Positions 26,595 to 35,018 of a DNA stretch of 64,000 nucleotides are shown in pieces. The notes beneath the pieces were generated by a model, which saw nothing but the letters and a program-made list of their open reading frames with translations, was not told the origin of the DNA and made no database searches. Source of the stretch: Lactobacillus paragasseri (lineage in GTDB: Bacteria; Bacillota; Bacilli; Lactobacillales; Lactobacillaceae). The translations under genes and the position numbers were made by a program. Numbering within the stretch: position 1 is the first letter of the stretch; each line of letters starts with the position of its first letter. The stretch spans positions 62,001-126,000 of the forward strand of contig NZ_AP018549.1 in the NCBI RefSeq assembly GCF_003584685.1, read 5' to 3'.

Positions 26595-27248
26595 TTATTT
26601 TATAAAGAATAAGATTGGTTGAAGTAGGATTAAAATACTACTAAAAATAAGCCAGTCTTTTTTTGTTAGAGTAATTGGCACGATGATGCTTCGTGCTTTA
26701 TCTTCACGATATCCATGTGAAATCATCCCTTCAGCTAGGCTATTTGACCAAGAGATAGCTGCTAAAATTGCTTTAAAATATAATATTGGCGAATAAAAGG
26801 AGAGATGATAATGGCGCATGTCCCCAACTAAGCGAATACGATTAACTTCAGCATGGATTTTAGGAATTACGTTGAATGCGGCTAAAGTTCCATAGGTAAA
26901 TTTACTTGGTAGTTTGAAATTTTGTTCTAATGAGCGAGCGAGCGCAAGGACACTGGTGGTTTCAGTAAATGTAGCTCCTAAAAATATATAAGCGTAAATT
27001 CGCGTAAATAAGACGCTGGCTTGGTAGAGGCTATGGCCGGGAGTAAAGTAATAGATTGTAATAAAGACCACTAAAGCTGCAAATAATGGAATTAAAAAAA
27101 TCAAGAGTAGTTTTTTAAGACTTAGATGCTTAAATGCGAGATAGCTAAGACTAGCTACAATAATTATTATATTGGCGATCAAATTAGGAATAAGCGATAT
27201 TTCAAGCGAAATAATTAAAATCAAAAATAGTTTCAATCCGGGATTCAT
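26595..27248 (-). CDS. ECF transporter transmembrane component (YkoC type)
   Basis: 217 residues with 5-6 membrane segments and the CbiQ/EcfT coupling region (SLAEGMISHGYRED, including an A-x-x-x-R-G-like motif here as GMISHGYR). It is the T component that couples ATPase motion to the S protein. Last gene of a three-gene TPP-riboswitch-controlled operon, matching ykoEDC. Probable substrate is a thiamine precursor (hydroxymethylpyrimidine) or thiamine. Confidence 0.87.
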   Translation of the reverse strand: MNPGLKLFLILIISLEISLIPNLIANIIIIVASLSYLAFKHLSLKKLLLIFLIPLFAALVVFITIYYFTPGHSLYQASVLFTRIYAYIFLGATFTETTSVLALARSLEQNFKLPSKFTYGTLAAFNVIPKIHAEVNRIRLVGDMRHYHLSFYSPILYFKAILAAISWSNSLAEGMISHGYREDKARSIIVPITLTKKDWLIFSSILILLQPILFFIK

Positions 27249-27262
27249 GTTATTTACCTTTT

Positions 27263-28615
27263 TTATTTAGTGTAGAAAAGTTTCTGATCTTTGATAGTTA
27301 AGTGATAGTCACAGAGATGCTGAACTTGCTCAAGTTGGTGGCTAATGACAAGTAAGGTGTGGTTAGAATCTAGAAAGTACTTTTTAAGCAAATAAATGAC
27401 CGCTGAGACGCTTTCTTGATCTAAACCACTAAATGGTTCATCTAGAAGTAAAACCTCAGGATAAGCCATTAACATCACGAGAATTTGCAGCTTTCTTTTT
27501 TGTCCTCCAGATAGAGAATAAACAACTTGTTCGTCTAAATTCTGCAAGTTGAGTTTAGTTAGTAGGTGTTCTAGCTTAATTTTATTTAAGGAAAGATTTC
27601 GATTGTACTTTAGGCTAAAGTCTAATTCTTCCTTTACTGTAACATTTAAGAATTGTTCATCTGGATTTTGAAAAATTTGTCCTACTTTTGCTAGATAGGG
27701 CCTCCGATGCCATTTCTTGATGTCTTTACTTTCAAATATTAATTGTCCTTGATACGGAATAATTTTGGTTAGAGCCTTAAATAAGGATGTCTTACCGCTT
27801 CCGTTTTCTCCAGTTAATAAAGTGGCTCTTCCGGGATAGATTTTTAGATTAGTTGGAGAAATTAGATTTTTTTTTGGAAAAGATAGTGAGAATGATTTAA
27901 GGAAATAGACTGGATTTTGTTTTAAGTCAGGAAGAGAGAAAGATAATGCTTGATTTTTTAGCGTGTTGTCAGGCAAAGTAATAGTCTTAATATTTTTGTC
28001 GTTAATAGCCAAGACCATAGAAGCTAGCTTTTCATAGCCAGAAAAATTATGGTCACTAATTAAAATCGTTTTTCCTTCTTTGTGAAGTGTAGCTAAGCAA
28101 GTTAGTAGAAACTGTCGATTGTGAGAGTCGCAATTAGCAAAAGGCTCATCTAATAAGAATAAGTCGCTTTTCATGGCAATCAGGACGGCTAAGGCAACAC
28201 GTTGCTTTTCACCACCCGAAAGCTGAAGAAAAGGTTGGTCTAATAAAGATGAAATATTAGTTTTAGTACTTGCGTAATTAATACGCTTTAAAGCAGAAGT
28301 ACGATCAACTAGTTTGTTTTCTAAGGCAAAAATTAGCTCTTCTCGAGGAGTCGCCATCGTGAATTGTCGACTAGGATCTTGAAACACCATGCCCCAATTA
28401 GTGAATGGCTGTTTTAAAGAACCGGCAGTTATTTTGCCATTGAAAGTCGGGTCAAGACCAGAGATAAGCTTTAATAGAGTTGATTTGCCACTACCAGTTG
28501 GACCAGTTAATAGAACAAAATCGCCTTGATTTATAATCAAATTTAAATCTTTAAAAATTGGCTGATTTTGATATTGAAAAGATAGCTGATTAAGTTTAAT
28601 TTGTTTGGACGACAT
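27263..28615 (-). CDS. ECF transporter double ATP-binding protein (YkoD type)
   Basis: 450 residues with two ABC ATPase domains in tandem. Domain 1 has Walker A GPTGSGKS (about 37-44), signature LSGGEKQR and Walker B LFLLDEP. Domain 2 has Walker A GENGSGKT (about 269-276), signature LSGGQKRK and Walker B LLLDEP. The fused arrangement is typical of YkoD. Its start overlaps the S-component gene by 20 bp, and it energises thiamine-related uptake. Confidence 0.9.
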   Translation of the reverse strand: MSSKQIKLNQLSFQYQNQPIFKDLNLIINQGDFVLLTGPTGSGKSTLLKLISGLDPTFNGKITAGSLKQPFTNWGMVFQDPSRQFTMATPREELIFALENKLVDRTSALKRINYASTKTNISSLLDQPFLQLSGGEKQRVALAVLIAMKSDLFLLDEPFANCDSHNRQFLLTCLATLHKEGKTILISDHNFSGYEKLASMVLAINDKNIKTITLPDNTLKNQALSFSLPDLKQNPVYFLKSFSLSFPKKNLISPTNLKIYPGRATLLTGENGSGKTSLFKALTKIIPYQGQLIFESKDIKKWHRRPYLAKVGQIFQNPDEQFLNVTVKEELDFSLKYNRNLSLNKIKLEHLLTKLNLQNLDEQVVYSLSGGQKRKLQILVMLMAYPEVLLLDEPFSGLDQESVSAVIYLLKKYFLDSNHTLLVISHQLEQVQHLCDYHLTIKDQKLFYTK

Positions 28616-29153
28616 GAGCTTTTACCAAGAGATTAATGATTAATTTAACTAAAACGCAGGTAAATAAAAGCATTGAAAGCCAACGAACTACAAAGTAGAA
28701 AATCATGTTAAAAGTTGAGAAGTAGCTGTAGCCGTTCTTAATGAAGTCGTACAGGTAAGTAACAATTGTTGTCGTTGTAGCAGATAAGAAAAGCGTGAAC
28801 CAATTGTAGCGGTGGTAGCTAGTAAAGGTAAAACCTAATTCACACCCTAGGCCTTGAACAGCTCCAGAGATTAGATTTACTGCGCCCCATTGTTCTCCAG
28901 CAAGTAGTTCAACGCAAGAACCTAAAAATTCTCCTAGAAAAGCAGCTCCAGGAAGTCGAACTAAGAATCCTGCTAAAGGACCTGCCATACACCAGATTCC
29001 CATCATAATATCATTGGCTAACATTCCATAGCCAACTGGTGTAAGGAGGGCAGTCAAGACGTTATAAAGACCGTCACTAGCTAAATAAATTAAGCCAAAA
29101 ATAATAGCAATTAAAGCAATTAGGATAATATCTCGAACATGTAATTTCTTCAT
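28596..29153 (-). CDS. ykoE: ECF transporter substrate-binding (S) component, YkoE family
   Basis: 185 residues, five or six membrane helices, with the glycine/proline-rich GPLAGFLVRLPGAAFLGEFLGS segment and the GAVQGLGCELGF motif of YkoE. Start ATG 29153 (MKKLHVRD) directly follows GGGAGG. The longer frame back to 29186 runs into the riboswitch terminator and is rejected. Controlled by the TPP riboswitch immediately upstream. Confidence 0.9.
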   Translation of the reverse strand: MKKLHVRDIILIALIAIIFGLIYLASDGLYNVLTALLTPVGYGMLANDIMMGIWCMAGPLAGFLVRLPGAAFLGEFLGSCVELLAGEQWGAVNLISGAVQGLGCELGFTFTSYHRYNWFTLFLSATTTTIVTYLYDFIKNGYSYFSTFNMIFYFVVRWLSMLLFTCVLVKLIINLLVKAHVVQTN

Positions 29154-29164
29154 TTTTTCCTCCC

Positions 29165-29195
29165 AAAATAAAAAAAGCCACCTCAAAGAGGTGAC
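29165..29195 (-). terminator. Riboswitch-controlled terminator before ykoE
   Basis: 8-bp stem with one G-U pair (29177-29184 with 29188-29195) and a minus-strand U tail (A run 29171-29176). It ends 9-10 bp before the GGGAGG ribosome site, consistent with transcriptional attenuation by TPP. Confidence 0.82.
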
Positions 29196-29220
29196 TAAAT
29201 AAAAGTCTAAAAATAAATCA

Positions 29221-29297
29221 TTTTCCCTACGCTGATGTTAATCAAACAGGTTCAATGGGTATATTCTCAGCCATCTGGCACCCCAGTTATATTTCTA
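29221..29297 (-). promoter_or_regulatory. TPP (thiamine pyrophosphate) riboswitch, THI element
   Basis: Read on the minus strand, the order is GGGGTGCC, GGCTGAGA, ATACCC, GAACCTG and GCGTAGGGAA. These are the conserved segments of the THI box in their expected order and spacing. It is followed by a terminator and the ykoEDC-like operon. Confidence 0.94.
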
Positions 29298-29390
29298 GGT
29301 TTAGCTTACGCTTAATAAGCCGAAATGACAATTAAAAATAGTAAAAAGGTTATAATTAAAATAGAGTAAAAGCAAAGGGGACCAGTTGAG

Positions 29391-30320
29391 ATGGCAACAG
29401 CGACATTAAAAAGTTATTTATCAAGTTTAATGCAAAATACTCAAGGTACTGAAATAGAAATCCGTACTGAAAACCTTCTTTTGCCGTATAGTCTTTATTT
29501 AGAAAAAGTGCATTATGATTTTACTGAATATCAATCTAATACTAGTCAATTAATTTACTGCTTAGCGGGTAAGTGTGAGGTTGAAATTAATAATAAAACT
29601 TTTTATTTGGAGGCAGGAAATATCTTGCTAATTGAAAAAGACACTGACTATACAATCAAAGTTAGCGATAAAAATGCAATTATTGTTAAATTTAAACTAG
29701 ATAACGATTTTTCATGGCGAAAACAATTAGAGCAGGTAGATGCCAATACACCTAATGAACAAAGATTGAGTACATTATTTTTAGAAAAGTTAAATCAAGA
29801 TCGTGCCTTTTTATTTACAACTACTTCTGTGATGTGGGGGAGTCAAAACTTGAAAGGTATAATTCAAGACTATCTTAATAATGTCGCTTTTAACGGAACA
29901 ATTGGCTTAGAGCTGCTTAAAATTATAATCTTGCGCAATTTGCGTGAACAAAACTTTAAATCCAACGAAGTAAAAGAAAGCACATTTAAGGATGAAACGT
30001 TAGATCAGTACATCGACCAACACTATAATGATATTAGTTTAGCGCAAGCTGCCAAATACTTTGGTTTTAATCGAAATTATTTTTCTACAATGGTAAAAGA
30101 AAAAACGGGAAAAAGCTTTGTTGAGCATGTTGATGAAAGACGGATGAAAGAAGCTAGAAGATTATTGGCCAAGCCAAATATTTCATTAAAAGAAATAATC
30201 GAAACTATTGGATATTCAAGCAAATCGTTTTTCTATAAGAAATTTAAGCATTATTATGGCATGACTCCAGCAGAAATGAGAAAGAGACTATTTAGAGAGG
30301 CTCATATCAATTTGAAATAA
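29391..30320 (+). CDS. AraC-family transcriptional regulator
   Basis: 309 residues. The N-terminal part (about 15-120) is a cupin-like sensing domain (CLAGKCEVEINNKTFYL, AGNILLIEKDTDYTI). The C-terminal AraC DNA-binding domain (about 208-305) has two helix-turn-helix units, with ISLAQAAKYFGFNRNYFSTM and ISLKEIIETIGYSSKSFFYK, ending in the family motif GMTPAEMRK. It is divergent from the thiamine operon and has no clear target beside it; the ligand is unknown. Confidence 0.9.
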   Translation: MATATLKSYLSSLMQNTQGTEIEIRTENLLLPYSLYLEKVHYDFTEYQSNTSQLIYCLAGKCEVEINNKTFYLEAGNILLIEKDTDYTIKVSDKNAIIVKFKLDNDFSWRKQLEQVDANTPNEQRLSTLFLEKLNQDRAFLFTTTSVMWGSQNLKGIIQDYLNNVAFNGTIGLELLKIIILRNLREQNFKSNEVKESTFKDETLDQYIDQHYNDISLAQAAKYFGFNRNYFSTMVKEKTGKSFVEHVDERRMKEARRLLAKPNISLKEIIETIGYSSKSFFYKKFKHYYGMTPAEMRKRLFREAHINLK

Positions 30321-30330
30321 TAGATACGTA

Positions 30331-30356
30331 AAAAGGGATGCATGTGCATCCCTTTT
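30331..30356. terminator. Bidirectional terminator between araC-like gene and htpX
   Basis: 11-bp usable stem (30331-30341 with 30346-30356) bounded by A4 and T4 between convergent genes. Confidence 0.8.
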
Positions 30357-30357
30357 A

Positions 30358-31248
30358 TTACATGTTTTCTAATCTCTTAATTCTGTCAGCTGTAGGCGGA
30401 TGAGTATCAAATAGTGAACTCAACCCCCGCTTGTGCAGCGGATTTTCGATGTATAAGCCAGCACTTGACGGATCTGGATCTTTCATCGGTTCACTATTTG
30501 AAATCTTTTCTAAAGCTGAAATCAAACCTTGGGGATTTCTAGTGAGCTCAACCGAACTTGCATCAGCTAAATATTCACGATTACGAGAGAGAGCCATCTG
30601 AGCTAGTGCGGCAGCAAGAGGTCCTAAAATTAGTGTGAAAACAATGGCCACTATTTTAAAAATTATTTCTAGAGGACTAGAGTCATCGTCATCACGGTCA
30701 GAATTGCCGCCCCACCACCAAATACGGGAGGCAAAACTAGAGATAAATGAAATTACAGCAGCTAAAGCAACTCCAATTGTAGATACTAAAATGTCATAAT
30801 TTCGAATATGAGAAATCTCATGGCCAAGAACGCCCTCTAATTCACTTCGATTAAGTCGCTTTCTTAATCCAGTAGTAACAGCTACGAAGCTGTGTTTAGG
30901 ATCACGTCCAGTCGCAAAGGCATTAGGACTTTCATCGTTGATAATAAAGACTCTTGGCATTGGAACCTGACCAGCGAGTGCCATATCTTCTACAATATGC
31001 CACAGTTCTGGGTCATCTTCTTCATGAATCTCTCGGCCATGATTCATACTCATGACTAAATTTCCCGGATTTTGAAGAACAATAAAAAGATAAATTAGGC
31101 TACCAATTAGGGCAATTACAATTCCTGATAGCGGTTCACCGTTAATCAAATATCCTAGCCCACCACCAACAAGAGCTAGAATAATAACGAATATAACAAG
31201 CAAAAATGCTGTTTTACGCTTATTGCGTGCTATTTGTTGATAGAGCAT
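30358..31248 (-). CDS. htpX: HtpX-type membrane zinc metalloprotease
   Basis: 296 residues. Two N-terminal membrane helices (about 13-33 and 40-58), the zinc site HEISH (His143-Glu144-His147), and two further helices (about 158-180 and 197-220). A third zinc ligand is in the NREYLADASSVE region. M48 family membrane protease for quality control of membrane proteins, facing the cytoplasm. It is co-transcribed with lemA upstream, a common pairing in Firmicutes. Confidence 0.95.
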   Translation of the reverse strand: MLYQQIARNKRKTAFLLVIFVIILALVGGGLGYLINGEPLSGIVIALIGSLIYLFIVLQNPGNLVMSMNHGREIHEEDDPELWHIVEDMALAGQVPMPRVFIINDESPNAFATGRDPKHSFVAVTTGLRKRLNRSELEGVLGHEISHIRNYDILVSTIGVALAAVISFISSFASRIWWWGGNSDRDDDDSSPLEIIFKIVAIVFTLILGPLAAALAQMALSRNREYLADASSVELTRNPQGLISALEKISNSEPMKDPDPSSAGLYIENPLHKRGLSSLFDTHPPTADRIKRLENM

Positions 31249-31256
31249 TGATAAAC

Positions 31257-31814
31257 CTAGAATTTAACTTTAGGAACAGCCTTTTCTTCAGTTGGTGTTT
31301 GAAGGTAATCCATATTCTTAAATCCGTGAATCTTAGCGACTAAGTTAGATGGGAAAGTTAATAGTTTCTCATTAAACATAGCAACAGTTGAGTTGTATAA
31401 CTGACGTGAATAAGCGATCTTATTTTCGGTGTTTGTAAGTTCTTCTTGAAGTGACATGAAGTTTTGATTTGCTTTTAGGTCTGGGTAATTTTCAGCTAGG
31501 GCAAAAATACTCTTCAACGAATCAGTAATTTGGTTAGAAAGCTTAATAGCTTCTTCGTGATCAGAAGTAGGAATATTTACTAATTGATTCCTTAGGGCAA
31601 CTACTTTTTCTAAAGTGCCACTTTCATGCTTGGCATAACCCTTAACTGTTTCAACTAAGTTAGGAATTAGGTCGTTACGACGTTTTAATTGAACATCAAT
31701 TTGACTCCATGCTTCATCGGCATGAACTTTAGCTTTTTGTAAGCCATTGTAGATTCCGATATAAACGGCCACCAGTAAAATTAAAATGATAATAATAATC
31801 CATGTTAAAGTCAT
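31257..31814 (-). CDS. lemA: LemA family protein
   Basis: 185 residues. An N-terminal signal anchor (about 3-24) is followed by the all-alpha LemA domain ([24 protein letters not shown] region, then [11 protein letters not shown] and [20 protein letters not shown]). LemA proteins are membrane anchored with an extracellular N-terminus or domain; their function is poorly defined. Gap to htpX is 8 bp, so the two are one operon. Confidence 0.95.
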   Translation of the reverse strand: MTLTWIIIIILILLVAVYIGIYNGLQKAKVHADEAWSQIDVQLKRRNDLIPNLVETVKGYAKHESGTLEKVVALRNQLVNIPTSDHEEAIKLSNQITDSLKSIFALAENYPDLKANQNFMSLQEELTNTENKIAYSRQLYNSTVAMFNEKLLTFPSNLVAKIHGFKNMDYLQTPTEEKAVPKVKF

Positions 31815-31895
31815 AGAAGTAAATCCTTTCTATTATCATAAAAATATGGTTAAAATGTTAGGAACATTGTACCAAATAAAGAAAGTTTAGAATAT

Positions 31896-31922
31896 AAAAA
31901 AAGCGCAATTTTGCGCTTTTTT
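31896..31922 (-). terminator. Terminator of the anion permease gene
   Basis: GCGC-centred hairpin (31898-31906 region with 31913-31921) flanked by A and T runs, downstream of the minus-strand permease. Confidence 0.8.
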
Positions 31923-31929
31923 ATGATAT

Positions 31930-33036
31930 TTAAATAACAAAGTCCAAAACTATCCAACCTAGAATTGTCAGAATAATTAAACCTGCAAATTCTAATACTG
32001 AAAATACCCAGAAAAATTTTCTCTTTGAAACAGTCCCGTTTTCAACAAAACTCTTGAAAACAAGCATATTGGCCATTGAACCAACGATTGAACCAAATCC
32101 TCCAATATTTGAGCCAAGGAATAAGGCTTCCGCAAAGTTGGTAAATTTACCAATTAAAATTGTTGAAGGAACGTTAGAAATGAATTGACTTGAAATAATA
32201 GAAGTCAAGAATACAGAATGTTCAGAAAACATTGTCTTAGAAATTAAAGTAACAATAAATGGAATTTGCTGGATATCGCTAATAAAAATGAAAAAGCATG
32301 TGAAAGTTAGAAGTAGAGCATAATCCACATGTAACATAATAGAGGGATTAATAATAAGAGCAAGGATCACTGCAACAATTGCAGGGACGTATGCGGGTAC
32401 AATATTGAAAACACCAAAGAAGAAGAAAATTGAAACAGCAATCGTTAAAAGCATTGGTCGAATGCTGATTCTAATGTCTTCTAAAGGCATAGTAGGGATT
32501 GGCTTATCTTTAACAAAAAAGATAAACACTAAAACAATAATTAAACTAACTAGTAATAATGGAATTGACCAACTAAAAAACTTAATCGGTGAAACATTAT
32601 AACGGTTAACAACAAATATATTATGAGGATTTCCCCATGGTGTAAAAGCAGCACCAATGTTTGCGCCCATCCCAATTAAGGTGACAGGCAAGATTTCAGG
32701 TAAATGATGGCGTCTAGCAATCGTTAAATATAACGGTATAAGAGTTAAAACAGTTATATCATTAGTTAAAAACATCGCAGAGATAATTGACAAAATTGTG
32801 AAGATTGCAGTTAATCTTCGGGTACTCCTAGCGCTTGCAGTTAGTTTGTAGGCTAAGACATCCAAAACGTGTAAGTAGGAAAAAATTTGGATGATTGTAA
32901 GCATTGCTAGAATTGAGTAAAGTGTATGAAAGTTAATATCTTCAATACGCGGTCTTGCGAAGAATAAGCTTATGATCGTTATGACAACCGTAATTTGTAA
33001 AATACGGTCTTTAGCAATATTTTTGATGACGGTCAT
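31930..33036 (-). CDS. SLC13/ArsB-NhaD superfamily anion permease
   Basis: 368 residues with 9-10 membrane helices. Conserved family segments are TNDITVLTLIPL and NIGAAFTPWGNPHN in the first half and SNVPSTILIGKF with GSNIGGFGSIVGSMAN in the second: the paired re-entrant motifs of ion transporter superfamily permeases. Members move dicarboxylates, citrate, arsenite or Na+/H+. The substrate cannot be read here. Single gene with its own terminator. Confidence 0.85.
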   Translation of the reverse strand: MTVIKNIAKDRILQITVVITIISLFFARPRIEDINFHTLYSILAMLTIIQIFSYLHVLDVLAYKLTASARSTRRLTAIFTILSIISAMFLTNDITVLTLIPLYLTIARRHHLPEILPVTLIGMGANIGAAFTPWGNPHNIFVVNRYNVSPIKFFSWSIPLLLVSLIIVLVFIFFVKDKPIPTMPLEDIRISIRPMLLTIAVSIFFFFGVFNIVPAYVPAIVAVILALIINPSIMLHVDYALLLTFTCFFIFISDIQQIPFIVTLISKTMFSEHSVFLTSIISSQFISNVPSTILIGKFTNFAEALFLGSNIGGFGSIVGSMANMLVFKSFVENGTVSKRKFFWVFSVLEFAGLIILTILGWIVLDFVI

Positions 33037-33212
33037 TAAGGTCCCCTCTTAAAATTAATTCAACACTACTATTTTGAACTCTTTACGGCAAGTTCGCAAC
33101 GCTTTTTTCGCATTAGTCCTTCCTATTAGTAAGATTTTGAGCATTTTATTAGGGAAAAAGGTAATTAACCTGCTATATTTAAGTTAGTAAAAGAGGACGG
33201 AGGAAAATAAAT

Positions 33213-33623
33213 ATGGTTGATTCTAAGAATCTCGAATTAAAAATCAAAGATAGTGCTAAAGACGTTTTAGAAAAGAAAATTAAGCCAGGACAAGTTGTTT
33301 TGCTGGCTTTAAATGATGGTTCAAATGGTTATTCTAAATTAGGGGGAACTTGTACTATCGGTGCTAATTTTCAACTGGTGTTATTAGATCATCCGGATCC
33401 AGAGTTTTCAATTGAGGTTAAAAACAACATGGGTTTAGATATGTATACATCTGATAAAGAATTAGCATTTCTAGACAATGGCTTAGTTCTTAATGCGCGC
33501 AATGCTACTCTATCCTTATCTTCTAATGAAGGAATCATCGATGGTGGAGTTACTATTTCTGAATTCAAAGGCGAAAAACTTTCTGCTGATGAGATGAAAA
33601 AATTAGGTGGAAAGATCTGCTAG
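33213..33623 (+). CDS. Iron-sulfur cluster biosynthesis (HesB/IscA-like) family protein
   Basis: 136 residues. The fold pattern resembles the HesB-like proteins of lactobacilli: an N-terminal helix with KDVLEKKIKPGQ, a GGTCTIG loop with Cys, mixed beta strands and a C-terminal Cys (GGKIC). The canonical C-x(n)-C-G-C triad of IscA is not present, so function in cluster assembly is uncertain. GGAGG site upstream. The product may instead be a stand-alone domain of unknown function. Confidence 0.6.
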   Translation: MVDSKNLELKIKDSAKDVLEKKIKPGQVVLLALNDGSNGYSKLGGTCTIGANFQLVLLDHPDPEFSIEVKNNMGLDMYTSDKELAFLDNGLVLNARNATLSLSSNEGIIDGGVTISEFKGEKLSADEMKKLGGKIC

Positions 33624-33626
33624 GTA

Positions 33627-33656
33627 TTGAAGTGACGTGCTTCTTCGTGGTATGAT
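33627..33656 (+). promoter_or_regulatory. Promoter of the 46-aa basic protein gene
   Basis: TTGAAG (33627-33632), 18-bp spacer, TATGAT (33651-33656). Confidence 0.6.
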
Positions 33657-33701
33657 AATAAAAGATTTTCGAAAATTTTATTTGAGAGGAAGTATAGATC
33701 T

Positions 33702-33842
33702 ATGCGTAAAGGTGAAAACTACAACACTGGTGTTACACCAAACTTAAGACCTAAGAACAAGAAAAACTCTAAGGCTCGTGTTAAGAGAGCTGCTGAAGTA
33801 GTTGCTTTCTTAAACAAAGCTGCTAAAGATGAAAACAAGTAA
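33702..33842 (+). CDS. Small basic protein, 46 residues, unknown function
   Basis: ATG 33702 after a GAGAGGAAG site, stop TAA 33840-33842. The product (MRKGENYNTGVTPNLRPKNK...) is lysine/arginine rich with a terminal helix (RVKRAAEVVAFLNKAAKDEN). Codon use is strongly biased (GCT, AAC, AAG, CGT), as in highly expressed lactobacillal genes. It is flanked by its own promoter and a strong terminator, which supports a real monocistronic gene. No known domain is recognised; a nucleic-acid or ribosome-associated role would suit its charge but is only inference. Confidence 0.8.
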   Translation: MRKGENYNTGVTPNLRPKNKKNSKARVKRAAEVVAFLNKAAKDENK

Positions 33843-33862
33843 TTAAATTTACTGCATAAGAT

Positions 33863-33895
33863 AAAGAGAGACGCTAGTTAGCGTCTCTCTTTTTT
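33863..33895 (+). terminator. Terminator of the small basic protein gene
   Basis: 12-bp perfect stem (33865-33876 with 33879-33890), short 2-nt apex, and a T run. Confidence 0.88.
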
Positions 33896-34014
33896 GCATG
33901 TAAAAGTTATATAAATCCTAGTTTATTTAATAACATTTTGTTGTAAATGAAATTATATTACTATATAAAAAGACTTATAAAATGTGACAAATTAAGCATA
34001 GGATAGAATTTTAA

Positions 34015-34875
34015 ATGAATAACATTTCAAGAAAAGGGGTAGAAGTAAAAGCAATTTTTGCCCTTGTTTTACCGTCTATTTTTTTAGGACTGGCAAGTAA
34101 CTTTTCTCGTAATATTTTTTTAGGGGTTATGCTGCTCTTAATTCTAGGAGCAGTTATTGGATTGAGCGCACCAACTATTGTTAGTACCTGGCTTATTTTA
34201 ATTTTGACTGTGCTAGGAATTAGTGCTCTAACTCTTGGATATGTAGCGATAGATTTTTATGGGAAGGCCTTGCTACTTGTTTCCTTTCCCTTAGAAACAT
34301 ATTTAACTAGTCAAATTAAAGAGTGCATCTTTAGATGGCAAATATTTAAGAAAAATCAGTCTAGCGCCTATCGCTATCTCAAGCACTATGATCAAAACGT
34401 AAAATTACAAACGACATATAATGCAGAAAAGTTATATAAAAAGATTAAGAAAATTTTAACAGAGAAAAATTATTTACCTCTGTGGTGTGATTTTACAATT
34501 ATTGATTGGGAACATGATCAGCAATTTGCGCAATTTAATTTAGAAGATCATGACGAGATTTTGCGGCAGATAGCAACAGTACTTAAAAAGAGCAGGTTAG
34601 TTGATGAGAATTTATATTACCTGGGAAATGGTCAATTTCTGATTATCTCTAATACGATCGCACCGGGTACATTAATGGTTTTAAATGATGAACTAAAAGC
34701 TGAGTTAAAAAGGCTACAGTACAAGGAATATCAGCCTGCTTTTAAGATGGCAACTCAGCATATTACAGAGAAAGATTTACTTGAATATCCTGACTTTAAA
34801 GCCATTCTTAAACGTCTAAAAAGAAAACTTGAAACAGACTTAGTTGTTGAATATTTAAAGGGAGTAGAAGTATGA
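34015..34875 (+). CDS. Membrane protein with degenerate GGDEF domain (YdaK-like)
   Basis: 286 residues. Three to four N-terminal membrane helices (about 10-105) precede a cytoplasmic domain (about 125-280) that aligns with GGDEF proteins. It has an FTIIDWEHDQQFAQFN strand, EILRQIATVLKK helix, and YYLGNGQFLII where active enzymes have R-x-GGDEF. Residues 204-208 read GNGQF, so cyclase activity is not expected. An RxxD motif (Arg194-Leu-Val-Asp197) sits six residues before it, where the c-di-GMP-binding I-site lies in active cyclases. It heads an operon with a GT2 and a GH8, like YdaK in Bacillus ydaJKLMN. Proposed role: regulatory subunit of exopolysaccharide synthesis (inference). No good ribosome site except AGGATAG. 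Confidence 0.72.
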   Translation: MNNISRKGVEVKAIFALVLPSIFLGLASNFSRNIFLGVMLLLILGAVIGLSAPTIVSTWLILILTVLGISALTLGYVAIDFYGKALLLVSFPLETYLTSQIKECIFRWQIFKKNQSSAYRYLKHYDQNVKLQTTYNAEKLYKKIKKILTEKNYLPLWCDFTIIDWEHDQQFAQFNLEDHDEILRQIATVLKKSRLVDENLYYLGNGQFLIISNTIAPGTLMVLNDELKAELKRLQYKEYQPAFKMATQHITEKDLLEYPDFKAILKRLKRKLETDLVVEYLKGVEV

Positions 34876-35018
34876 GTAATTGGTTCTTTTTCTTAGTAAT
34901 TTTGATTACTTTAACATTTTTAGTGGCATTTTTTGCTATGTTTCGTAACCTCTGGACTATTTATCATCAAACCGAGCATACAGTACGTCATTTAGGAAGA
35001 AAGCATAATGTTAAATGA
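34872..35018 (+). CDS. 48-residue single-pass membrane peptide of the EPS operon
   Basis: ATG 34872 overlaps the preceding stop (ATGA), and the stop at 35016-35018 overlaps the following GT2 start. One membrane helix (about residues 4-24, WFFFLVILITLTFLVAFFAMF) is followed by a basic, histidine-rich tail (YHQTEHTVRHLGRKHNVK). Overlap on both sides argues strongly that it is translated. It may be an accessory subunit of the synthase, comparable in position to small proteins in other synthase-dependent systems. Confidence 0.75.
   Translation: MSNWFFFLVILITLTFLVAFFAMFRNLWTIYHQTEHTVRHLGRKHNVK

Noticed and set aside
26585-26600. Integration site at the rlmH 3' end, as for staphylococcal SCC elements
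   Set aside because: The 3' end is abutted directly by the ykoC-like gene, with no direct repeat or recombinase.
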